Assembly: GCA_023410295.1 (NCBI GenBank)
Contig: JAEYPY010000104.1
Location: forward strand, 1-22,942
Reading direction: 5' to 3'
DNA from: Pseudomonadota bacterium
GTDB taxonomy: Bacteria > Pseudomonadota > Alphaproteobacteria > Caulobacterales > Aquidulcibacteraceae
Length of the DNA: 22,942 bases
In this document: positions 13,341-21,193 of the stretch, piece by piece
Layout: each line of letters begins with the position of its first letter
Numbering within the stretch: position 1 is the stretch's first letter
Translations under genes and position numbers: made by a program
Notes under the pieces: generated by a model
What the model was told of the DNA's origin: nothing
Seen by the model: the letters and a program-made list of their open reading frames with translations, nothing else
Database searches by the model: none

Positions 13341-13859
13341 TCACTTCGTTCTGCGTAGCAGCACTGACGGCTCACCCTTATACGCCGTGCGCTTGAACTC
13401 GCGATATCCAAGCTTTTCCGCGACACGCAGCGATGGCGTGTTTTGCGGCGCGATGAGGCAGACGAAATCGCTGCGGCCGAAGTGGTTTTCGGCCCATTTG
13501 ATCTGCGCGGCGGCTGCCTCGGTGGCGTAGCCGCGGCCATGAAATTCCGGCGACAGCGCCCAACCCTGCTCCGGCGCGCTGAACTCCACATCGCCCAATT
13601 CGCGCTTGAACGAGCCGAAACCGCCGTCGCCGACATAGGCGCCGGTCGCCTTCTCCTCGATCAGCCAATAACCGTGCCCCATCATCGCCCAATGGCCGGG
13701 AAACGAAAAAAAGCGCCGCCAGCTCTCTTCGCGCGTCGACGGCTTGCCGCCGATGAAGCGCGACACGCGCTCATCGCCCCACATGCGCGCGCTGTGCTCG
13801 AAGTCAGCCAGCGTGTGGCCGCGCAAGCGCAGCCGTTCCGTCTCGATCACCGGGACCAT
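13341..13859 (-). CDS. GNAT family N-acetyltransferase (RimJ/RimL-like)
   Basis: The 172-aa protein has the start common in this family (IETERLRLRGHTLADF at 5-20), the acetyl-CoA-binding motif HGRGYATEA at 107-115 and the following APQNTPSLRVAEKLGY at 137-152. It should transfer an acetyl group from acetyl-CoA to an amine, either a protein N-terminus or a small molecule; the acceptor cannot be told. The ATG shares a base with the stop of tlpA-like gene upstream (TGATG), so the two are translationally coupled on the minus strand. The 3' end abuts the palindromic heptamer array. Confidence 0.9.
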   Translation of the reverse strand: MVPVIETERLRLRGHTLADFEHSARMWGDERVSRFIGGKPSTREESWRRFFSFPGHWAMMGHGYWLIEEKATGAYVGDGGFGSFKRELGDVEFSAPEQGWALSPEFHGRGYATEAAAAQIKWAENHFGRSDFVCLIAPQNTPSLRVAEKLGYREFKRTAYKGEPSVLLRRTK

Positions 13860-14476
13860 CAGATCTCCCCTGCTACCGCCGCCTCTAATAGCGCAACCGC
13901 CTCGGGGCTGTCCCAGTCGGCGCCGCCGGCGAGGCGCGCGATCTCGCGACCGTCGCGGTTGTAAAGGATGGTGACGGGCATGCCCGCGGCCTGGGCGTCG
14001 AACAGGACGCCGCGGCTGATGTCGATCAGGAACGGTAGCGAGTTGTCGCTGAGCTCGGCCAGCTGGCGCTGCGCATTTTCGCGCTCGCCCTCGCTATCGA
14101 CACTGACGGGAATGACGCGCAGGCGATCGCCGAAGCGGCGCTGCACCGCGCCCAGCGTCGGCATTTCCTCTACGCACGGCGCGCACCATGTCGCCCAGAG
14201 GTTCACCAGCAGCACCTCGCCCTTGAAGGCCTCAAGCGAGGTGTCCGCGCCCGAGGCGTCGCGCAGCGTGCGCGTGGGCATGGGCGGGGGCGCGTCCATT
14301 TGCGTGAGCCGCACCATTTCACCGCGCGCGAATCGGCTCACACCGGTGACGCCCTCCGGCTTTGAAGCGGCGGCGAAAAGCACGTAAAGGACGGCCAGCG
14401 CGCCGGCCGCGAGCATGGCCATCGCCGCCCACAAAGCCCAATTCCTCTGCTTTCCGACGGAGCTGTTCGTGTCCAA
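13859..14476 (-). CDS. TlpA-like membrane-anchored thiol:disulfide oxidoreductase
   Basis: The 205-aa protein has one N-terminal membrane helix (about 13-36) and a periplasmic thioredoxin fold with W-C98-A-P-C101 as the active site, cis-Pro167 (GMPVT) and the FKGEVLLVNLWATWC lead-in typical of TlpA/ResE-type reductases. It probably reduces disulfides in periplasmic proteins, for example for cytochrome c or copper-site assembly; no partner gene confirms this. The start is a TTG at 14474-14476, preceded by GAGGG at 7-base spacing. The next in-frame Met is inside the membrane helix, so TTG is preferred. The 5' end overlaps the divergent argH start by eight bases. An alternative start would remove that overlap. 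Confidence 0.88.
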   Translation of the reverse strand: MDTNSSVGKQRNWALWAAMAMLAAGALAVLYVLFAAASKPEGVTGVSRFARGEMVRLTQMDAPPPMPTRTLRDASGADTSLEAFKGEVLLVNLWATWCAPCVEEMPTLGAVQRRFGDRLRVIPVSVDSEGERENAQRQLAELSDNSLPFLIDISRGVLFDAQAAGMPVTILYNRDGREIARLAGGADWDSPEAVALLEAAVAGEI

Positions 14477-15878
14477 GTCCGATCCCTCTTCAGGCGGTCA
14501 GAAGATGTGGGGCGGCCGCTTTGCCGCGCAGCCGGCCGACGCGATGCAGGCGATCAATTCTTCGATCGATATCGACAAGCGCTTGTGGCGCGAAGACATC
14601 GAAGGCTCGAAGGCCCACGCCGACATGCTGGCCGCCCAAGGCATCATTACGAAAGAAGAGAACGCGGCGATACAAGCCGGGTTGGATCAGATTGCCGCGG
14701 AAATCATCCAGGGGACGTTCCCGTTCTCGGCCGAGCTGGAAGACATCCACCTCAATATCGAGGCGCGGCTGACCGAGCGGATCGGCGAAGCCGGCAAGCG
14801 GCTCCATACCGGCCGCTCGCGCAACGACCAGGTGGCGCCCGATTTCAAGCTCTGGCCCATGCGCGCCGCGCGCGAGGCGGCCGATGGCCTGCGCGTGCTG
14901 CAACAAGCGCTGCTGAAGCGCGCCGAGGCGCACGCCGAATGGATCATGCCGGGCTTCACGCACCTGCAGACGGCCCAGCCGGTGACGCTCGGGCACCACC
15001 TGCTCGCGTACGTCTCGATGTTCGAGCGCGACCGCGTGCGCCTAATCGGCGGCGCTCTGGAGGCCGCTTGGGAATGCCCGCTGGGCGCCGCGGCGCTCGC
15101 CGGCACAACCTACAAGATCGATCGCGACGCCACCGCGCATGCGCTCGGGTTTCATGCGCCCGCGTCAAACTCGCTGGACGCCGTCGCCTCGCGCGACTTT
15201 GCGCTGGCGGCGTTGGCGAACCTCTCGATCTCGGCGACGCACCTCTCGCGGCTCGCCGAAGAGATCGTGCTCTGGACCTCGCCGCAATTTGGCTTCGCCA
15301 GCTTGAGCGATTCCTGGTCCACCGGGTCTTCGATCATGCCGCAGAAGCGCAATCCGGACGCGGCCGAACTCATCCGCGCCAAGGCCGCGCGCATCGGCGC
15401 CGATTTCGCCGCGCTCAACGCCATCGTGCAGAAGCTGCCGCTCGCCTACGCCAAGGATCTGCAGGAGGATAAGGCGCTGACCTTCGCCGCGTTCGACGCC
15501 TTCTCGCTCTCGCTGACTGCGATGATCGGCATGATCGAGACCATTCGATTCAACAGCGAGACCATGCGCGAAGCCGCCACGCGCGGCTATTCCACCGCCA
15601 CCGATCTCGCCGACTGGCTGGTGCGCGAACTGAAGCTTCCCTTCCGCGAAGCGCACGAGGTCACCGGCCGCATCGTGCGCCGGGCCGAGGATGCCGGCGT
15701 CGCCGAACTGGCGCAGCTGCCGCTGGCCGATTTCCAGGCCGTCGAACCGCGCATCACCGAGGCCGCGCGGGCGCTGTTGACGGTTGAAAAATCGGTCGAG
15801 AGCCGGGATAGCTATGGCGGGACCGCCCCGCAGCGCGTGCGCGAGCAGATCGAGCGGTGGAAGGAGATGTTTGCATGA
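14469..15878 (+). CDS. argH: Argininosuccinate lyase
   Basis: Cleaves argininosuccinate to arginine and fumarate, the last step of arginine synthesis, as a cytoplasmic tetramer. In the 469-aa reading the protein has KMWGGRF at 12-18, HTGRSRNDQVAPDF at 113-126, His165 in GFTHLQTAQP and the superfamily signature GSSIMPQKRNPD at 286-297 with the catalytic serine loop. The start chosen is GTG 14469, because GGAG lies 6 bases before it and ATG 14505 has only a weak site; that ATG would give 457 aa beginning MWGGRF. The track from ATG 14415 runs antisense to the tlpA-like signal region and is not family-like. The 3' end overlaps the next gene by ATGA. Confidence 0.95.
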   Translation: MSKSDPSSGGQKMWGGRFAAQPADAMQAINSSIDIDKRLWREDIEGSKAHADMLAAQGIITKEENAAIQAGLDQIAAEIIQGTFPFSAELEDIHLNIEARLTERIGEAGKRLHTGRSRNDQVAPDFKLWPMRAAREAADGLRVLQQALLKRAEAHAEWIMPGFTHLQTAQPVTLGHHLLAYVSMFERDRVRLIGGALEAAWECPLGAAALAGTTYKIDRDATAHALGFHAPASNSLDAVASRDFALAALANLSISATHLSRLAEEIVLWTSPQFGFASLSDSWSTGSSIMPQKRNPDAAELIRAKAARIGADFAALNAIVQKLPLAYAKDLQEDKALTFAAFDAFSLSLTAMIGMIETIRFNSETMREAATRGYSTATDLADWLVRELKLPFREAHEVTGRIVRRAEDAGVAELAQLPLADFQAVEPRITEAARALLTVEKSVESRDSYGGTAPQRVREQIERWKEMFA

Positions 15879-16072
15879 GCCGCGTGGTGCTTGGGTTTGT
15901 GGCGTTGGCGATGCTGAGCGCCTGCGGCGTACGCGGCGATCTCGACCGCCCCGATCCGCTCTGGAACAGTGAAGACGCGATCCGCATCGAGTGCGAGCGT
16001 CAGATCGAGAACAACGAACGCGTCGATCCGCGCTGCGCGGAAGTCATCCCAGGCGCGGCGCCGACGCCGTGA
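15875..16072 (+). CDS. Small lipoprotein, LptM (YifL)-like
   Basis: The 65-aa product has a signal with lipobox L-S-A-C (Cys17), followed at once by GVRGDLDRPDPLW. This resembles the C-G-x-K/R-G-x-L-x-x-P motif after the lipidated Cys in LptM, the small lipoprotein that helps LptD mature in the LPS export complex. Small lipoproteins of this type often lie between argH and lysA. Start ATG 15875 overlaps the argH stop (ATGA), with AAGGAG about 10 bases upstream. The C-terminal half, with two more Cys residues (41 and 55), is not in E. coli LptM, so the assignment is tentative. Confidence 0.7.
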   Translation: MSRVVLGFVALAMLSACGVRGDLDRPDPLWNSEDAIRIECERQIENNERVDPRCAEVIPGAAPTP

Positions 16073-16100
16073 CTCGGGCCACGCGCGGCCCAAACAGGCC

Positions 16101-17363
16101 ATGAACCATTTCGATTACCGCGACGGCGAATTGCACTGCGAGGACGTGCGGCTGGCGCGCATCGCCGAAGCCGCCGGCACGCCGGTTTACGTCTATTCCA
16201 CCGCAACGCTCGAACGGCACTTCGACGTCTTCAAACAAGCCTTCGCACCCCGCGACGTGCTGGTCGCGTTCGCGGTGAAGGCCAACGCCAATATCGCCGT
16301 GCTGGCGACCTTGGCGCGCAAAGGCGCGGGCGCCGACACCGTGAGCCAGGGCGAAATACAGCGCGCGCTCAAGGCCGGCGTGCCGGCGAACCGCATCATC
16401 TTTTCGGGGGTGGGCAAAACCGAAACCGAACTCGCCTTCGCGGCCCGCGCGGGCGTGCATCAGATCAATGTCGAGAGCAGCGCCGAACTTGAGCTGCTGT
16501 CGCGCATCGCCGCGCAATCGGGCCTCAGGCCCGCGATCGCGATCCGCGTCAATCCAGATGTTGGCGCCGGCGGGCACGACAAAATCTCAACTGGCCGCAG
16601 CGACGCCAAGTTCGGCGTTTCGCGCGAGACCGCGCTTGCGCTCTATCGCGCTGCGGCCGCTGACGCGCATCTCGACGCCAAGGGCTTTGCTGTCCACATC
16701 GGCAGCCAGATCAAGGATCTTGCGCCGCTCGAAGCCGCGTTCGCCGTGCTGCGCGGCCTTGTTGAAACGCTGCGCGGCGAAGGCGTCGCCGTTGAGCGTC
16801 TCGATCTCGGCGGCGGCCTTGGCGTGCCCTATTTCAACGATCCCGATCCGCCTTCGCCACAAGACTACGCGCAGATGGTGTCGCGCGTGTTCGATGGCCT
16901 CGATGTGAAGCTCGCCTTCGAGCCCGGCCGCATGATCGCCGCCAATGCCGGCGTGCTGCTGTCACGCGTCATCCGCACGCAGGAGCGCACGGCGCGGCCG
17001 ATCCTGGTGCTCGATGCCGGCATGAACGACCTCATCCGCCCGGCGATCTATGACGCCTATCATGAGATCAGGCCGGTCAAACAATCCGCCGCAGCGCCGC
17101 AAAGCTTCGACGTCGTCGGTCCCATTTGCGAAACCGGCGACACCTTCACGCGCGGCCGCGCCCTCGCCCCGCTGCAGCCCGGCGACCTCGTCGCCTTCAT
17201 GACGGCCGGCGCTTACGGCGCGGTGATGGCCTCCACTTACAACGCCCGCGCGCTCGTGCCCGAAGTGCTGGTCCGCGGCGATCGTTTCGAGATCGTGCGC
17301 CGGCGCTGGGAGGTGGCGGATCAATTGGCGCTGGAGGACGTTCCCGATTGGCTCGGGTCGTAA
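16101..17363 (+). CDS. lysA: Diaminopimelate decarboxylase
   Basis: Pyridoxal-phosphate enzyme of fold type III that makes lysine from meso-diaminopimelate. The 420-aa protein has the PLP lysine K60 in AFAVKANAN, the phosphate-binding DLGGGLGVPY at 235-244, EPGR at 274-277 and the catalytic GPICETGDTF with Cys343. It is of standard length. A frame open from 15969 adds 44 Arg-rich residues antisense-like in character, so ATG 16101, with ACAGG some 4 bases before it, is chosen. It follows the small lipoprotein by 28 bases, so argH-lipoprotein-lysA is probably one operon joining arginine and lysine synthesis. Confidence 0.96.
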   Translation: MNHFDYRDGELHCEDVRLARIAEAAGTPVYVYSTATLERHFDVFKQAFAPRDVLVAFAVKANANIAVLATLARKGAGADTVSQGEIQRALKAGVPANRIIFSGVGKTETELAFAARAGVHQINVESSAELELLSRIAAQSGLRPAIAIRVNPDVGAGGHDKISTGRSDAKFGVSRETALALYRAAAADAHLDAKGFAVHIGSQIKDLAPLEAAFAVLRGLVETLRGEGVAVERLDLGGGLGVPYFNDPDPPSPQDYAQMVSRVFDGLDVKLAFEPGRMIAANAGVLLSRVIRTQERTARPILVLDAGMNDLIRPAIYDAYHEIRPVKQSAAAPQSFDVVGPICETGDTFTRGRALAPLQPGDLVAFMTAGAYGAVMASTYNARALVPEVLVRGDRFEIVRRRWEVADQLALEDVPDWLGS

Positions 17364-17397
17364 CGCCCGCGGGAGGCGAATTAAGCAGAAGTTAGCG

Positions 17398-17478
17398 ATG
17401 AAACGCTGCGCCCAGCCGGTCCGTGGTCATGGTTTGGCCAGAGGCGCCCTGTTACGCTCACGCCAGCGGAGTTCATGA
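17398..17478 (+). CDS. Possible 26-aa upstream ORF coupled to the DUF4175 gene
   Basis: ATG 17398 opens a 26-codon frame, Arg-rich at the end (RSRQRSS), whose TGA overlaps the ATG of the next gene in the sequence ATGA. There is no convincing ribosome-binding site. It could be a leader that couples translation, or chance. It occupies most of the 111-base gap between lysA and the DUF4175 gene, in which I see no clear promoter or terminator. Confidence 0.2.
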   Translation: MKRCAQPVRGHGLARGALLRSRQRSS

Positions 17479-20015
17479 AGCACCAGGACGCCCTCGACCT
17501 GCTCGCCCGCGAGACGAGCCGCGCCAGGCAGCGACTGGCGCTGGAGCGGGCGCTGCGCGCGGCCTTCGTCCTGCTGCTGGGCGCCGGGGCCTGGGCGCTA
17601 TTGGCGCTGGCCGGCGCGCACGAGCGCCTGCCGCTGCTGCTGCAAAGCCTCACCGCGATCGCCGCCCTTGCACTCATCGTCGTGCTTGGCCTGCGCGCCT
17701 GGCGCGCGTGGAAATCGCCGACTGATGAAGAAGCCCGCGCGCGGCTCGCCGCAGACTGCAAGCTTGAAGCCGGCGCATTCGAATCGCTGCGCGACCGCCC
17801 CTCGCGCTTCGACGCTTTCTCGATGGCGCTCTGGGCGCGCGAGCGTGAACGCGCCATCGAGCGCGCTGCGCAAGTCCGCGCTGGCCCGCCGCGCGCGCAT
17901 TTGGACGAACTCGATCCGTTCAAGCTCCGCTATGTGCTCGCCGCCGCGCTCATCGGCGCGCTGGTATTCGCCGGCGGCAATGCCGGCGACCGCTTGGCGC
18001 GCGCCTTCATTCCGGATCCCGGCCCGCTGCTCGGCGACCAGGAAATGGCGATCGAAGCCTGGGTGACGCCTGCGGAATACACCCACGCCGCGCCGATCTC
18101 GCTCAGCGATCTTGTCGGCCAGCGCGTCGAGACACCGCCAACCGTAGAAGCCACCGTGCGTCTCACCGGCCCAACCGGGGCGCCGCTGCTCGTGTACGAA
18201 GGCCGCGGCGGTCAGCGCAGCGTGCGCTTTACCCGCGCCGCCGACGGCGCCTGGGAAGCGCAAATGCAAATCCCGGGCGCCGGCCGGCTCAAGATCGTGC
18301 GCTTCCACACCCGCGCGCAATGGCGCCTCGCGCCCACGCCCGATGCGCGCCCCAGCGCCTCGTTCGCCGCGCCGATCGCGCAATTGCCGGAAGAACATCT
18401 GGGCCTCGCATGGCGCGCCGCAGATGATTACGGCGTCCGGCGCATGGTGCTGCGCGTGCGGCCGATCAATCCGCCTGAAGGCCTGGAGCGCGCCGATCCG
18501 GTCGACACCCCGCTTGAATCGCCCGCCGGCGATCCCCGCGAGATGGAAACCGAGACTGAACTCGACGTCGCGGCCCATCCCTACGCGGGCATGGAAGTCG
18601 AAGCGCGCATCGTCGCGATCGATGCGCTGGGGCAAGAAGGCGTAAGCGATCCGCTGCGCGTGCGCTTGCCGGAAAAGGTGTTCCTGCAGCCGCTGGCGCG
18701 CGCGGCGATCGAAATCCGCCGTCACGTGCTGGCCGAGCGCCGTGCTTACGAGCCTGAACGTGAAGTGCAACGCCGCACGATTCCCGCCGGCGATATTCTT
18801 CTGGGCAATCAGCGCATCGAAGTGCGCGATTACGACCGCCGCCCCAATTTGCAGCGCGCGCCCGACGGCATTCGCCGCGCCGCGCGGCTCATCGATGCGG
18901 TGACGATGGCGCCGGAGGACGGCTACTTCCGCGACCTCGCCGTCTATCTGGGTTTCCGCATGGCGCGCGCCGAGCTGGCGACGGCAGGCGAGATCGGAGA
19001 GACCGACCTCGCCGCCGATACGCTCTGGCGCACGGCGCTGCGCGCGGAATATGGCGGCGCGGCCGATGCACGGCGCGCGCTTGAAGAAGCACAGCGCCAG
19101 CTTGCCGAAGCACTTGCGCAAGGCGCGCCGCAAGAGCGCATCAATCAACTGCTGGAAGCCCTGCGCCGCGCCACCGAAAACTACATGCAGGCGCTCATCC
19201 AAGAAGCGCTGCGCAACGGCGAACGCGCCAACATGGAGGACACCGAGGATCAGGCGCAGATCAGCGGCCAGGACATCGAAGACCTGCTGCGCCAAGTCGA
19301 AGAACTCAGCCGTCAAGGCCGTAACGAAGAGGCGCAGCAATTATTGCAGATGCTCGCCTCGATCCTGCAGAACCTCGATATCCAGCTCGCCGAATCCGAA
19401 GGCGGTAACGGCGAGCAAGGCGAAGGCCAGCAGCAGATGCAGGAGAGCATGGATCAGCTCTCCGAAACCATGGGCGAACAACGCCAACTACGCGATCAGA
19501 CCGAGCAACAAGGGCAAAGCGGCGGCCAACAGCAAGGCGGCCAAGGCGGCGCTGAACTGGCGCAGCGCCAGTCGCAAATCCGACAAGGCCTCGCCGAAGC
19601 GCAGCAGATGGCCGACGACGCGGGCGCTGCGCCAAGTGAAGACCTAAACGCCGCCGGCGAAGCCATGCGTCGCGCTGAAGAAGCCTTGCGCCGCGGCGAT
19701 TTCGAAGGCGCCGAACAAGCCCAGAGCGCCGCGCTCGATCGCTTGCGCGACGGCGCCGAAGCGCTGGCTTCGGAAATGCGCGAGCGCGGCCGGCAGGGCA
19801 ATCAGGAAGGCCAAGGCCAAAGCGGTCGCGATCCGCTCGGGCGCGCCACCGGCTCAGGCGCCGGCGATGGCGACACCACGGTGCCGACCACGTCGGACCC
19901 GGTGCGCGCGCGTGAAATCTTTGATGAAATTCGCCGCCGGGCGCAGGATCCGAACCGCCCGGAAGCCGAGCGCGAATATCTCCGCCGCCTGCTCGATCGC
20001 TTCGGCGACAGCTAA
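17475..20015 (+). CDS. Large DUF4175/TIGR02302-type membrane protein
   Basis: The 846-aa protein has membrane segments near 29-47 and 56-73 and a third near 151-169, then a large probably periplasmic part (about 175-520), including a beta-rich region around AIEAWVTPAEYTHAAPI. The C-terminal third (about 540-790) is Gln/Glu-rich and probably coiled-coil, with low-complexity stretches such as QQGQSGGQQQGGQGG. This is the architecture of the alphaproteobacterial TIGR02302 family, commonly found just after lysA. Function unknown; an envelope-structure or assembly role is a guess. ATG 17475 has GGAG three bases upstream, a rather short spacing. A 580-aa frame on the other strand is a shadow of this gene. 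Confidence 0.88.
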   Translation: MKHQDALDLLARETSRARQRLALERALRAAFVLLLGAGAWALLALAGAHERLPLLLQSLTAIAALALIVVLGLRAWRAWKSPTDEEARARLAADCKLEAGAFESLRDRPSRFDAFSMALWARERERAIERAAQVRAGPPRAHLDELDPFKLRYVLAAALIGALVFAGGNAGDRLARAFIPDPGPLLGDQEMAIEAWVTPAEYTHAAPISLSDLVGQRVETPPTVEATVRLTGPTGAPLLVYEGRGGQRSVRFTRAADGAWEAQMQIPGAGRLKIVRFHTRAQWRLAPTPDARPSASFAAPIAQLPEEHLGLAWRAADDYGVRRMVLRVRPINPPEGLERADPVDTPLESPAGDPREMETETELDVAAHPYAGMEVEARIVAIDALGQEGVSDPLRVRLPEKVFLQPLARAAIEIRRHVLAERRAYEPEREVQRRTIPAGDILLGNQRIEVRDYDRRPNLQRAPDGIRRAARLIDAVTMAPEDGYFRDLAVYLGFRMARAELATAGEIGETDLAADTLWRTALRAEYGGAADARRALEEAQRQLAEALAQGAPQERINQLLEALRRATENYMQALIQEALRNGERANMEDTEDQAQISGQDIEDLLRQVEELSRQGRNEEAQQLLQMLASILQNLDIQLAESEGGNGEQGEGQQQMQESMDQLSETMGEQRQLRDQTEQQGQSGGQQQGGQGGAELAQRQSQIRQGLAEAQQMADDAGAAPSEDLNAAGEAMRRAEEALRRGDFEGAEQAQSAALDRLRDGAEALASEMRERGRQGNQEGQGQSGRDPLGRATGSGAGDGDTTVPTTSDPVRAREIFDEIRRRAQDPNRPEAEREYLRRLLDRFGDS

Positions 20016-20024
20016 CGCCGGACG

Positions 20025-20053
20025 TTGCCGGGAAGACGCCGGCGGTCCATAAA
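20025..20053 (+). promoter_or_regulatory. Candidate promoter of the lipoprotein at 20079
   Basis: TTGCCG (20025-20030), 17 bases, CATAAA (20048-20053): 4 of 6 matches in each box to the general sigma-70 consensus with ideal spacing. It gives a leader of about 20 bases carrying the GGAGGG ribosome-binding site. Confidence 0.35.
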
Positions 20054-20078
20054 AAGCGCGGCTTTGCTTGGAGGGATC

Positions 20079-20603
20079 ATGCGCAGATTTCTGATCTCAG
20101 TGGCGCTCGCAGCACTCATGGCCGCATGCTCGCCGCCGGCGTCCCAGCAGCAGAGCGAAGCGCCTGAAGCGCCTGTGCCGGAAGTCGCCTGCAACACGGT
20201 TGCGCCCGACAGCACCAGGCAAGTCGCCATCACCGACAGCGAAGCTGTCGCATCCGCGGCCTCCGATCTGCGCGGCGGTTCGCTGACGCCGGGTATCTAC
20301 GATCTCATCCGCGCTACGCGCATCGGCGCGCCCAGCGGCTGGCAAAACACGCAAGCCGTCGCCATCGAGATCAGCGAAAACGCCGAAGGCGTGGTGACGC
20401 TGAATTGGGTCGGCGCGCCGCAGCAGGGCCAAGTCGATCGCTGGACCGCCGAATTCCGCGAACAGCCGCAACGCATCGCCTTCACCTGCGGGCGCATCGG
20501 CGAAGTCGAAGCACAATTCCAAGCAAGCGGCGATGCGCTCGAACTCCGCCTGCCCGACGGCGCCAACGGCGCGCTGCTGCTGAATTTCGAACGGCGGGCG
20601 TAG
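20079..20603 (+). CDS. Hypothetical lipoprotein, 174 aa
   Basis: A signal with lipobox M-A-A-C (Cys17) is followed by a Ser/Gln/Glu/Pro-rich linker (to about 35) and a globular part with two more Cys residues (in EVACNT and FTCGRIG) that could form a disulfide. No known motif is recognised. The mature domain looks beta-rich (VAIEISENAEGVVTLNWVG and similar). GGAGGG five bases upstream fixes the start at 20079; the longer frame from 20025 adds 18 Arg-rich residues before the signal and is rejected. It follows the DUF4175 gene by 63 bases and ends at an inverted-repeat element. Confidence 0.8.
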   Translation: MRRFLISVALAALMAACSPPASQQQSEAPEAPVPEVACNTVAPDSTRQVAITDSEAVASAASDLRGGSLTPGIYDLIRATRIGAPSGWQNTQAVAIEISENAEGVVTLNWVGAPQQGQVDRWTAEFREQPQRIAFTCGRIGEVEAQFQASGDALELRLPDGANGALLLNFERRA

Positions 20604-20679
20604 TCTTGGACCGCGGGTCTTCAGACCCGCATCTTTCCGGCAGGGGGAGTTTGCGCGTCTGAAGACGCGCGGTCCAAGA
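20604..20679 (+). repeat. Inverted-repeat element, two hairpins in mirror order, between convergent genes
   Basis: Two 27-base arms (20604-20630 and 20653-20679) are inverted copies matching at 25 of 27. Each arm also holds its own 8-bp palindrome: GCGGGTCT/AGACCCGC on the left and GCGCGTCT/AGACGCGC on the right. The two differences between arms preserve base pairing within each hairpin (G-C versus C-G). The element fills the whole gap between the lipoprotein stop and the hpt stop, and could terminate both transcripts. It resembles REP/REPIN elements but differs from the one at 4387-4479. Confidence 0.85.
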
Positions 20680-21186
20680 TCAAGCCAACGCCGCGATATA
20701 CGGCAAGCCCCGATACCTACCCTTCTCGTCCATGCCGTAGCCGACGAGGAAATCATCCGGCGCGTCCCAGCCGATCGCGTCGATGGCTTCCCCCAGCGCT
20801 TGCGGTTTGCGCACGAACGCGCAGGCCAGCGTCTTCACCGCGCCCTTGGCCATCAGATGCGCGCGCGCGTAGGCGATGGTGCGGCCGCTGTCGAACACGT
20901 CATCGATGATCAACGCAGGGCGGCCGTCGATCGGCCGCGAGATATCGGCGCGAACCACGACTTTGCCCGAGCTTTCGCGCGCATCGCGATAGCTCTCGAG
21001 CCAAAGTGAATCGTAGATCGGATGGCGCCCGCGCGTTTCCAGCGCTCGCATCAAATCGGCGGCAAACGGAATGGCGCCCTGCAAGAGCGCCACCACCGTC
21101 CAATCGTCATCCACTTGTGCGGAGAACGTGTCCGCAAGCGCGTTGACGCGTGCAGCGATCTCATCGGCGCTCAGGAGAACGCGCAA
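20680..21186 (-). CDS. hpt: Hypoxanthine (purine) phosphoribosyltransferase
   Basis: Salvages hypoxanthine or guanine with PRPP to give IMP or GMP in the cytoplasm. The PRPP-binding loop ALIIDDVFDSGRT is at 91-103, LLQGAIPFAADLMRAL at 34-49, and the C-terminal FLVGYGMDEKGRYRGLPYI at 146-164 is typical. No ATG lies near the family start; TTG at 21184-21186 gives 168 aa and begins 7 bases after the stop of the zinc-ribbon gene, so it is preferred although its ribosome-binding site (GAG) is weak. The longer frame to 21387 runs through the neighbouring gene in another frame. It probably forms an operon with the zinc-ribbon gene. Purine specificity is not decided by the sequence. Confidence 0.9.
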   Translation of the reverse strand: MRVLLSADEIAARVNALADTFSAQVDDDWTVVALLQGAIPFAADLMRALETRGRHPIYDSLWLESYRDARESSGKVVVRADISRPIDGRPALIIDDVFDSGRTIAYARAHLMAKGAVKTLACAFVRKPQALGEAIDAIGWDAPDDFLVGYGMDEKGRYRGLPYIAALA

Positions 21187-21193
21187 GCGCGTC

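Noticed and set aside
17598..19340. 580-aa minus-strand frame within the DUF4175 gene
   Set aside because: It is an antisense shadow of a gene with clear membrane and coiled-coil character; the composition is Arg/His/Gly-rich with no known motif.
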